From Cacconaster sp045617505 (lineage in GTDB: Bacteria; Bacteroidota; Bacteroidia; Bacteroidales; UBA932): a DNA stretch of 38,363 bases. Each line of letters opens with the position of its first letter. The first letter of the stretch is position 1. Shown here piece after piece: positions 1 to 6,806 of this stretch. Below the pieces are notes generated by a model, which saw nothing but the letters and a program-made list of their open reading frames with translations, made no database searches and was not told the DNA's origin. The stretch covers positions 1-38,363 of the forward strand of contig JAZLIS010000067.1 of assembly GCA_045617505.1 (NCBI GenBank), given 5' to 3'. The translations under genes were made by a program, and so were the position numbers.

Positions 1-16
1 CTATTACGCATAATTT

Positions 17-54
17 CGTTACGATTTTTTTCGTAATGCGAATATACGTATATT
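17..54. repeat. Edge-of-window inverted repeats
   Basis: Two small symmetric elements lie downstream of the leftmost minus-strand genes. An 8-bp stem (one G:T pair) has arms at 17-24 and 31-38 around a T-only loop, and a 14-bp perfect palindrome, AATATACGTATATT, occupies 41-54. They may mark a 3' end or belong to a promoter region of a gene left of the window. Neither has the GC-rich stem plus T-run of a clear terminator on the minus strand. Confidence 0.3.
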
Positions 55-78
55 TTATGTTAGGGCAAACTTCTTCCC

Positions 79-174
79 TTAAGGTAGATAGGTGAATTTG
101 CCCGCCTGCGCACATGACATAGAAATCATACCCACTGAAACAATAGATAAAATGATGGATAACAGTCTTTTCAT
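79..174 (-). CDS. Possible 31-residue secreted or lipoprotein peptide
   Basis: A short frame begins 28 nt after the stop codon of the epimerase gene, on the same strand. It starts MKRLLSIILSIVSVGMISMS and continues with Cys-Ala-Gln, then ends about ten residues later. The positive N-terminus, hydrophobic core and S-C motif look like a lipoprotein signal peptide with the Cys near residue 21, leaving a mature part of only about 11 residues. It could be a genuine tiny lipoprotein, a decayed remnant of a longer one, or chance. No continuation in another frame was seen between 1 and 78. Only the signal-like composition and the operon position support it. Confidence 0.35.
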   Translation of the reverse strand: MKRLLSIILSIVSVGMISMSCAQAGKFTYLP

Positions 175-202
175 TGCAATTCCAAATATGGTGAAAACGA
201 AT

Positions 203-1249
203 TCAGAGGCCGTAGTAGGTGCCGTACCAGTTGGCGAAACGGCGGAGTCCCTCACGGAGAGTGATTTGCGGCGTGAAACCGAAGTCGCGTTCAAGCGGCA
301 GGCTATCCGCAAATGTCTCGACCACGTCACCCGGCTGCATCGGCACAAGTTTCCTGTGCGCCTCAAAGTCATAATCAGATGGCAGGACATCTGCCCTGAC
401 CAACTCCTCCTGAAGAATGGTCACGAAATCAAGAAGATTTTCCGGACGGGAGCCGCCGATATTATAAACTGCGTATGGCGGAACAGGCAACCCGTCAGGA
501 CCGACGGCCCGCTTCGGGGCACCTGCCATCACACGGACAACACCCTCCACAATGTCATCTATGTATGTGAAATCCCTGCGGCAATTGCCGTAGTTAAAGA
601 TTTCTATGACCTTGTCGTTCACTAATTTGTCCGTAAAACTGAAATATGCCATATCCGGCCTTCCGGCAGGCCCGTAAACCGTGAAGAAACGGAGACCTGT
701 GGAAGGAATGTCATAAAGTTTGGAATATGCGTGCGCCAGCAGTTCGTTCGATTTCTTAGTTGCGGCATAAAGGCTCACCGGGGAATCTACCTTGTCGTCC
801 GTGCTGTACGGCACTTTCTTATTGCCGCCATACACGCTGGATGATGAGGCATAAACCAGATGCTCCACGGGAAAATTCCGGCAGGCCTCAAGGATATTGT
901 AAAAGCCTATGATATTGCTCTGTATGTATGCATCCGGATTGGTGATGCTGTAGCGGACCCCTGCCTGAGCAGCAAGATTGACAACTATGTCAGGCCTGAA
1001 ATCACTGAAAACGTCATCCATCTTCCGTTTGTCGGAAATGTCCATACGCACGAATTTCCAGTCACCGCCGCCATTTTCCAGCTGTTCAATACGCCATTTC
1101 TTGAGCGAGACATCATAGTAATCGTTCATATTGTCAAGCCCGACTATGCGGGCGCCGGGAAATTCCGACAGGAGTCGTGCCGCCAGTGTGGCCCCGATGA
1201 AACCGGCTGCTCCGGTAATCAGTATTTTCTTGCCGTTGAAGTCTATCAT
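203..1249 (-). CDS. NAD-dependent epimerase, UDP-glucuronate 4-epimerase-like
   Basis: This is a 348-residue extended short-chain dehydrogenase/reductase. The NAD-binding glycine motif GAAGFIG is near residue 13, the family segment LDNMNDYYD near 38, a catalytic Ser/Tyr/Lys set with YAATK near 161, and FFTVYGPAGRPDMA near 188. The LDNMNDYYD and YGPAGRPDMA motifs are those of UDP-glucuronate 4-epimerases, which convert UDP-GlcA to UDP-GalA for capsule, LPS or O-antigen sugars. The length is normal. The start overlaps the stop of the upstream hydrolase by 4 nt (ATGA), so the two are translationally coupled. No glycosyltransferases are in view, so the polymer it feeds is unknown. UDP-glucose or UDP-GlcNAc epimerase activity is the alternative. 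Confidence 0.85.
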   Translation of the reverse strand: MIDFNGKKILITGAAGFIGATLAARLLSEFPGARIVGLDNMNDYYDVSLKKWRIEQLENGGGDWKFVRMDISDKRKMDDVFSDFRPDIVVNLAAQAGVRYSITNPDAYIQSNIIGFYNILEACRNFPVEHLVYASSSSVYGGNKKVPYSTDDKVDSPVSLYAATKKSNELLAHAYSKLYDIPSTGLRFFTVYGPAGRPDMAYFSFTDKLVNDKVIEIFNYGNCRRDFTYIDDIVEGVVRVMAGAPKRAVGPDGLPVPPYAVYNIGGSRPENLLDFVTILQEELVRADVLPSDYDFEAHRKLVPMQPGDVVETFADSLPLERDFGFTPQITLREGLRRFANWYGTYYGL

Positions 1250-1998
1250 CTTACATTATGTTTCTCAAGAAATTTCAGTGTCGCCTTGCCTAATCTGGGG
1301 TTGCGCTTGATGTAACTGCTGTGGCTCGCCCCTTCAAATACAATCAGTTCCGACCCGGGAATATTGTCGGAAATCAGTCTGGTGTGTTCTACGGAAATCA
1401 AGTCCTTGCTTCCCACCGTAACAAGTGCGGGGCATTTTATGGCGGCAAGATCCGCCGGGTTGATGTCCGGTTCCCTGAGCATCATCATCACAAGAGGCGT
1501 CCCCTGCTCGAGAATCCACGCCTTGAACTCCTCAAACCCCTCCCCGCAGTCAGGGAAAAGATTTGCTCCGGCCACGACAATCGCAGCGCAGGTTCCGGGA
1601 TGCGCCATCTCAAGAAGAAGCGTATTGATGCCTCCGTCACTCCATCCGCCGACGACGGGATTATGCAGGCCGAGTTTCCGGATAAACTGGTAGCAATCCT
1701 CAGCCATATCGGCATAATGGTATTCCTCCAGAGGAGCATTCGCCCCCTGCCCTCTCGAATCGGGGCAATAGACTCTGTATCCGGCCTTTGCAAGCTGAAG
1801 CTGCTGCGTGGTCATACTCTTGTGGGAGCCTCCGTTGCCGTGCATCAGCACAACGGGATGGCCGTCCTTCGAACCACGGACCGAATAAAGAAGAGACTGT
1901 CCGTTGACTTCTACGGTGTCAAGCTCTTCTTTAAGCCCACGGCAACTGAGCAGCAACGGAAGATAGTAGAAATATGAAACTAATTTTCTGAAACTCAT
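1246..1998 (-). CDS. Alpha/beta-hydrolase, predicted lipoprotein
   Basis: About 250 residues with the alpha/beta-hydrolase fold: HGNGG oxyanion region, nucleophile elbow G-W-S-D-G-G, acid in VGSKDLI and the catalytic His in GASHSS near the C-terminus. I chose the ATG at 1998 because the product then begins MSFRKLVSYFYYLPLLLSC, a lipoprotein-like signal with Cys near residue 19, and because a TATATTTG -7 box lies just upstream. The longer in-frame start at 2115 would run through the FeoB-associated gene. The substrate is unknown; esterases, lipases and proline-iminopeptidase-like enzymes share this fold. It overlaps the following epimerase by 4 nt. It probably sits in the periplasm or inner leaflet of the outer membrane. 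Confidence 0.8.
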   Translation of the reverse strand: MSFRKLVSYFYYLPLLLSCRGLKEELDTVEVNGQSLLYSVRGSKDGHPVVLMHGNGGSHKSMTTQQLQLAKAGYRVYCPDSRGQGANAPLEEYHYADMAEDCYQFIRKLGLHNPVVGGWSDGGINTLLLEMAHPGTCAAIVVAGANLFPDCGEGFEEFKAWILEQGTPLVMMMLREPDINPADLAAIKCPALVTVGSKDLISVEHTRLISDNIPGSELIVFEGASHSSYIKRNPRLGKATLKFLEKHNVR

Positions 1999-2005
1999 AT
2001 CAATA

Positions 2006-2013
2006 CAAATATA
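2006..2013 (-). promoter_or_regulatory. Bacteroidota -7 element for the hydrolase-epimerase genes
   Basis: The minus strand reads TATATTTG, a perfect match to TAnnTTTG, directly after the stop of the feo genes and only 7 nt before the hydrolase ATG. No clear -33 TTG is visible. The short distance implies an almost leaderless transcript. Confidence 0.5.
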
Positions 2014-2014
2014 A

Positions 2015-2149
2015 TCATTTTTGCACTTTCCGGCACACAGATGACAGAGGGCAGCCGGAGCACCCGGAACCGCGGCGGAATATATGGACCAGAGCGGCTG
2101 AAAAGGCCGCCGCAATCACTGCGATGCATATTATCGTCACAACATTCAT
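2015..2149 (-). CDS. FeoB-associated Cys-rich membrane protein
   Basis: A 44-residue protein with one N-terminal membrane helix (VVTIICIAVIAAAFSAALV), then a short basic stretch and a CSGCPLSSVC cluster with three cysteines. This architecture is the FeoB-associated Cys-rich membrane protein family. It starts in the last codons of feoB (ATGA overlap, 4 nt) and ends just before the hydrolase promoter, so it is the last gene of the feo operon. By analogy with FeoC-like or Cys-rich partners it may bind metal or tune FeoB at the inner membrane. The function is inferred from position and the Cys cluster. Confidence 0.75.
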   Translation of the reverse strand: MNVVTIICIAVIAAAFSAALVHIFRRGSGCSGCPLSSVCRKVQK

Positions 2150-4443
2150 AACAGATGGACCGCAATGGAATAAACCGCAAAAGCCGCTATATAAGCCACG
2201 ACGCACTGCAGGATGACCATCCCGACAGCCCATTTGAACCCGAGTTCACGCTTTACGACAGAAATCGAGGCCACGCAGGGCGTATAGAGGAGAATGAATA
2301 CCAGCAGGGAAAGCAGGGCTGCGGGCGGAAGGAACGAGGCGAGAGCCGAAGGCCCCTGCCCAAGAAGAACCGACAAGGTGGAAACCACGCTTTCCTTCGC
2401 CATAAAACCGGTTATCAGAGCCGTGGACACCTGCCAGTTCCCGAATCCGAGCGGAGTGAACAGGGGAGCGACAAGGCCGGAAATGACAGCCAGCATACTT
2501 TCTTCCGGATCGGGAACCACGTTAAACCGGAAATCAAAAGTCTGGAGGAACCAGATAACGATGGATGCCACGAAAATCACCGTGAATGCGTTTGTGACAA
2601 AATCCCGTGCCTTCTCCCACAGAAGCCTCATCACATTCTTCAGAGACGGCATCCTGTATGGAGGGAGTTCCATCACAAACGGCACAGGCTCTCCCTTGAA
2701 GATGGTCTTGCGGAACAGAAAGGCGACCAGAACCCCGCACAATATCCCGAAAAGATAGAGGCCGGGAATCAGGAAAGCCCCGGACCCTGACAGGAAGGCG
2801 GCTGCCAGCAGAGTATATACAGGCAACTTGGACGAGCAGCTCATAAAGGGAATCAGAAGAATCGTCATCTTGCGGTCGCGCACGGAAGGCAAAGTGCGGG
2901 TGGCCATTACAGCAGGGACCGTACATCCGAATCCGGAGAGCATAGGGACGATGCTTCCTCCGGAAAGACCAATCTTTCTGAGCAGCGAATCCATCACAAA
3001 AGCGATGCGTGCCATATACCCGCTGTCCTCCATAATTGAAAGGCAGAAAAAGAGGATTATGATATAGGGCAGAAAACAGAGAACAGTCCCCACCCCGTTG
3101 AAGATACCGTCCGTCACAAGTGACTGGACGACAGGATTGAGACCGTAGTCTGTCAACACCGCATCCGTTTCCGACCAAAGCCAGCCTAAGAAGTTCTTCA
3201 GAAGATTTTCCAGCGTACTTCCCACCGGCCCGAAGGTGAGGTAGAAAAGAGCGGCAACTATCAGCAACATCGAAGGAAGCGCGGTGAACCGGCCCGTAAG
3301 AATCCTGTCAATCCTTCTGCTGCGCTTCTGCTGACGGCTTTCCACAGGTCTTATCACGGTGGCGGCGCACAGACGGAAGATGAAATCGAACCTCATCCCT
3401 GCTATCGCTGCGTTACGGTCCAGCCCCCTTTCGCTTTCCATCTGAGTGACAAGATGTTCCAACATCTCCTTCTCGTTGCGGTCAAGTTCAAGAGCCTGAA
3501 GGATTGCACTGTCCCCTTCCACAAGTTTGGTGGCGGCGAAACGGCAAGGGATGCCGGCACGGTGGGCGTGGTCCTCGATAAGGTGCATTATCGCGTGTAT
3601 GCATCGGTGGACTGCGCCCCCGTGAGCGTCCGAACCGCAGAAGTCATTTCTTTGAGGAATCTCCCCATACTGGGCAACGTGGACGGCGTGTTCCACCAGC
3701 TCTCCTATACCCTTCCCCTTGGCGGCTGATATCGGGATGACCGGCACTCCGAGCATTTCCTCCATCTCATTGACCAGGATAGTCCCGCCACTGGCGGAAA
3801 CCTCATCCATCATATTGAGCGCCACCACCATAGGAATCCCGAGTTCGAGCAGTTGGAGAGTCAGGTAAAGATTGCGCCCGATATTGGAGGCATCCACTAT
3901 GTTGATTATGCCGTTGGGCTTCTGCTTGAGGATGAAATCACGGGTGATGACCTCATCATTGCTGAAAGGTGAAAGAGAATAGATTCCGGGCAGGTCGTTC
4001 ACCGAGTAAAGGGCTGAACCTTTGATATGATTGAAGAGAGTGGTCTTGCCGCTGTCCTGATTGCCGACAAGGGCGAGGGAAATTCTGGTCCCTGCAGGAA
4101 GAGGATGCTCATCCTTCCTGTTGTGATGGATGCCGTCCTCGCCCAGACCGGGGTGTGAAAGTCCGGCTCCGGTGAGACGCTCATCCAGCCCCCGGCATAA
4201 AGATGGAAGTTCTGAATCCGGGAGTTCGGAGACTATGATTTCACCGGCATCGTCGGACCTCAGTGTCAGAGTGTAACCGTTGAGACGGAATTCCATCGGG
4301 TCCCCCATAGGAGCTGTCTTGATGAACTGGATCGCAGCCCCGGGGATAATCCCCATATCCAAAAAATGCTGGCGCAAAACGCCCTGACCGCCGACGGCCA
4401 CAACCGCTGCCGTCTGTCCTGATTTCAGGTCTTTGAGTGTCAT
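2146..4443 (-). CDS. feoB: Fused FeoA-FeoB ferrous iron transporter, atypical G domain
   Basis: A 765-residue inner-membrane Fe(II) transporter. Residues 1-75 are a FeoA (SH3-like) domain, followed by a linker to about 118, a G domain from about 119 to 280, and the membrane permease from about 385 on, with the family's Cys-containing gate motifs SGFGCTVPA and PFMSCSSKLPVY. In the G domain, G1 is GNQDSGKT (127-134), G3 is DLPG (150-153) and G4 is NMMD. Only 15 residues separate G1 from G3, whereas E. coli FeoB has about 38, so the switch I/G2 segment with its GVTV motif is missing. The frame is otherwise open and intact. Start and stop overlap lysE and the Cys-rich partner by 4 nt each. GTP hydrolysis may be altered or lost; a sequencing or assembly deletion is the alternative. 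Confidence 0.9.
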   Translation of the reverse strand: MTLKDLKSGQTAAVVAVGGQGVLRQHFLDMGIIPGAAIQFIKTAPMGDPMEFRLNGYTLTLRSDDAGEIIVSELPDSELPSLCRGLDERLTGAGLSHPGLGEDGIHHNRKDEHPLPAGTRISLALVGNQDSGKTTLFNHIKGSALYSVNDLPGIYSLSPFSNDEVITRDFILKQKPNGIINIVDASNIGRNLYLTLQLLELGIPMVVALNMMDEVSASGGTILVNEMEEMLGVPVIPISAAKGKGIGELVEHAVHVAQYGEIPQRNDFCGSDAHGGAVHRCIHAIMHLIEDHAHRAGIPCRFAATKLVEGDSAILQALELDRNEKEMLEHLVTQMESERGLDRNAAIAGMRFDFIFRLCAATVIRPVESRQQKRSRRIDRILTGRFTALPSMLLIVAALFYLTFGPVGSTLENLLKNFLGWLWSETDAVLTDYGLNPVVQSLVTDGIFNGVGTVLCFLPYIIILFFCLSIMEDSGYMARIAFVMDSLLRKIGLSGGSIVPMLSGFGCTVPAVMATRTLPSVRDRKMTILLIPFMSCSSKLPVYTLLAAAFLSGSGAFLIPGLYLFGILCGVLVAFLFRKTIFKGEPVPFVMELPPYRMPSLKNVMRLLWEKARDFVTNAFTVIFVASIVIWFLQTFDFRFNVVPDPEESMLAVISGLVAPLFTPLGFGNWQVSTALITGFMAKESVVSTLSVLLGQGPSALASFLPPAALLSLLVFILLYTPCVASISVVKRELGFKWAVGMVILQCVVAYIAAFAVYSIAVHLL

Positions 4444-5099
4444 ATTTCCATCAGTCTTATTATCCCTTGTATCGCTGAAACTGCACCGAGTACCGCAATC
4501 ACAACACCCGATATCCGGTTAATCACTATCAGCTGGCGTAGTCTGAATTTTTTTCTGAACAAATTTATAACGGATATGAAAGCCACCCACCACGAATTGG
4601 TCCCGATGAAGACTCCCAATATCGAGGAGACAACACCTGAATAATAGGAGGGTGCTGTTTCTATGTCAAGTTTGAAAAAGGCGACGATACCCAGCATAAG
4701 AACTAACGCTCCGGGATTTGCAAGAGTCATCAGAAATCCCTGCGAAGTCCCCTGGAGCATTCCGTTCTTGAAAAAGCCTTTCTTTCTCCGTTGGTTCTTC
4801 TGCCGGATTTCGGCCACCGGATTGGTAAGCATTATTCCGAAACCTATGAAAAGGATGATTGCACCCCCGACAACCAGTACCCAGGCTTTATGTTCGTCAA
4901 GGAACTGACTGATGAAGGCAATCGACAGCACAGAGATTGCAGCATAGAGAGTATCTCCGAAAGAAGAGCCGAAACCTACGGAAAAACCCGTCTTCCATCC
5001 TCCGCTCAGCGTTTTCTGAAGAGCGAGCACAGCAATGGGGCCGAGCGGCATCGCCGCGCAGAATCCTACGAGAATGGACTTCAGAAAAATCTCTATCAT
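4440..5099 (-). CDS. LysE family amino-acid or metabolite exporter
   Basis: About 219 residues with six predicted membrane helices. The N-terminal segment ILVGFCAAMPLGPIAVLAL is typical of LysE/RhtB translocators, which export amino acids or other small solutes. I chose the ATG at 5099 because the conserved first helix follows at once; the in-frame start at 5144 lies upstream of the -7 promoter box. The stop overlaps the feoB start by 4 nt. Coupling a LysE-type exporter to Feo iron uptake is not explained by amino-acid export, so a cation or iron-related solute is possible, but the substrate cannot be read from the sequence. Confidence 0.8.
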   Translation of the reverse strand: MIEIFLKSILVGFCAAMPLGPIAVLALQKTLSGGWKTGFSVGFGSSFGDTLYAAISVLSIAFISQFLDEHKAWVLVVGGAIILFIGFGIMLTNPVAEIRQKNQRRKKGFFKNGMLQGTSQGFLMTLANPGALVLMLGIVAFFKLDIETAPSYYSGVVSSILGVFIGTNSWWVAFISVINLFRKKFRLRQLIVINRISGVVIAVLGAVSAIQGIIRLMEI

Positions 5100-5123
5100 A
5101 TATGCCGGAGTTGCATTAACTCG

Positions 5124-5131
5124 CAAATATA
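5124..5131 (-). promoter_or_regulatory. -7 element for the lysE-feoAB operon
   Basis: The minus strand reads TATATTTG 24 nt before the lysE ATG, matching TAnnTTTG. This puts the transcription start near 5118 and gives a 5' leader of roughly 18-20 nt. It faces the lnt promoter about 55 bp away in a divergent arrangement. No obvious Fur-like palindrome was recognised. Confidence 0.55.
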
Positions 5132-5184
5132 ACATTTTTGTCACAAAAATACGTCCTGGCAGTTATTAAAACGTAGATTCTTAC

Positions 5185-5192
5185 TATATTTG
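5185..5192 (+). promoter_or_regulatory. -7 element for lnt
   Basis: A perfect TATATTTG ends 6 nt before the lnt ATG at 5199. With the usual -7 geometry the mRNA would begin at or within a few bases of the start codon. No other in-frame Met occurs until well inside the protein. Confidence 0.55.
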
Positions 5193-5198
5193 AAAGTT

Positions 5199-6806
5199 AT
5201 GACGAAAAGACATTCCGGCCGGAAAACACTCCTTTGCGTGACGGCCTTCGCATTGCTGTCAGCTCTTCCCTATCTGGTTCCCCACACTGGGATCCTTTCC
5301 CTCATAGCTTTCGTTCCCCTCTTCCTGATGGCCGACGGTTTCCGCAGGGATGGCAGGAAACACACATTTGCGATATACTATTCGGCTTTCCTGCTTTTCA
5401 ACATCCTGACCACCTGGTGGATATGGAACGTCTCCCCGGTCGGAGCCGCTGCCGCCATCATACTGAACGCATTGCAGATGACCGCCATATTCGCCATTTC
5501 GGGATGGTACGGCAAGCATACCGGCACAGGAGCCGCTCTTCTCTCCTTCGCCGCCTTCTGGACCGCTTGGGAACACGTTTACTATGAGATAGAACTGTCC
5601 TGGCCTTGGCTTGCGCTCGGCAACGCCTTCGCAGGCTCGACGGAAGCGGTACAATGGTACGAAATCTTCGGAACCACCGGCGGAACTCTTTGGATACTTC
5701 TGTGCAATATCCTGATATTCCTGACCATAAAGGCAGAAGAAAAGCGCAGGAAAAGGGTTTTGTGCGCTGTTTCCGCCGCCGCTGTTGTCATCCCGCTGAT
5801 ATGTTCCCTGACACGATTCCTCACCTTTGAGGAGAAGGGAGAACCTTTTGAGGCCGTTGTGGTCCAACCGAACGTCGATCCATTCGGAAAATACGGCGTA
5901 ATCGGGCAGGATGCCCTGGATGCCAAGCTGCTGGAACTGGCCGACCGCTGCGTCATGCCATCCACGGAGCTCATTGTGACACCCGAGACATTCACCTACA
6001 ACATAGACATCGATTACCCGCTCTCAAGCCCCTCCATAGCCGGATACAGGAAATATCTCGCCGAAAAAGGAGATGTGAAGATGCTTCTGGGAGCCCTGAC
6101 AAACCGTTTCTACAAGACCTCCCTCAAGCCAGGCCACAGTTCAAAGCAGCTGAAAAACGGGTTATGGTATGACTCATACAACACGGCAATGGTTCTTGAC
6201 AGCTCCGGCGTATGCGGGCATTATTTCAAGTCGAAACTCGTCCCCGGAGTCGAGATAGTCCCCTATGCCAGCGTACTGCCGTTCTTCGGAGCGCTTCTGG
6301 AATCTTTCGGCGGATCATCTTCAAGTTATGCCACACAGGAGCGGATGGAGGCAATCCCCTGCGGAGACAGGCACAAAGTCGGGGCGATGATATGCTATGA
6401 ATCCATTTACGGCGACTACTGCCGGGATGCGGTGAAGGACGGGGCCGGCTTTATGGCCGTAATAACGAACGACGGCTGGTGGGGTGACACACCGGGCTAT
6501 CACCAGCATTTCAACTATGCGCGCCTGCGCGCCATAGAATATCGCAGAGACGTGATACAGGCCGCCAATACAGGCACTTCAGGGCTGATTGACCAGAAAG
6601 GATGCATTCTGCACTCCACTCAGTGGTGGAAAGAGGATGCCTTCACAGCAGAAGTTCACGCCCGCACGGACATCACCCCTTTCGCACAATATGGTGACGT
6701 CACAGGCAGGTTCTGCTGTCTGGCCCTTATACTTTCCGTTGCGGCCGCTCTTTACGCGAAGGGTAAGCGATTCTTTGATGGTAGATATGCTGCAGGTAGG
6801 TCTTAA
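5199..6806 (+). CDS. lnt: Apolipoprotein N-acyltransferase
   Basis: A protein of about 535 residues that adds the third acyl chain to the N-terminal Cys of lipoproteins in the inner membrane. The N-terminal half (about 10-215) is hydrophobic with several membrane helices; the C-terminal half is a nitrilase-fold domain. The catalytic triad is visible: Glu in VTPETF (about 263), Lys in YFKSKLVPG (about 344) and Cys in MICYESIYGD (about 399). A final helix (LALILSVAAALYA) closes the protein. I chose the ATG at 5199; the frame also has an upstream TTG at 5190, which overlaps the -7 box. The 3' end overlaps the convergent HD-domain gene by 80 nt. Confidence 0.92.
   Translation: MTKRHSGRKTLLCVTAFALLSALPYLVPHTGILSLIAFVPLFLMADGFRRDGRKHTFAIYYSAFLLFNILTTWWIWNVSPVGAAAAIILNALQMTAIFAISGWYGKHTGTGAALLSFAAFWTAWEHVYYEIELSWPWLALGNAFAGSTEAVQWYEIFGTTGGTLWILLCNILIFLTIKAEEKRRKRVLCAVSAAAVVIPLICSLTRFLTFEEKGEPFEAVVVQPNVDPFGKYGVIGQDALDAKLLELADRCVMPSTELIVTPETFTYNIDIDYPLSSPSIAGYRKYLAEKGDVKMLLGALTNRFYKTSLKPGHSSKQLKNGLWYDSYNTAMVLDSSGVCGHYFKSKLVPGVEIVPYASVLPFFGALLESFGGSSSSYATQERMEAIPCGDRHKVGAMICYESIYGDYCRDAVKDGAGFMAVITNDGWWGDTPGYHQHFNYARLRAIEYRRDVIQAANTGTSGLIDQKGCILHSTQWWKEDAFTAEVHARTDITPFAQYGDVTGRFCCLALILSVAAALYAKGKRFFDGRYAAGRS

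Noticed and set aside
1321..1977. 218-residue plus-strand frame
   Set aside because: It is antisense to the alpha/beta-hydrolase, which has a full catalytic triad.
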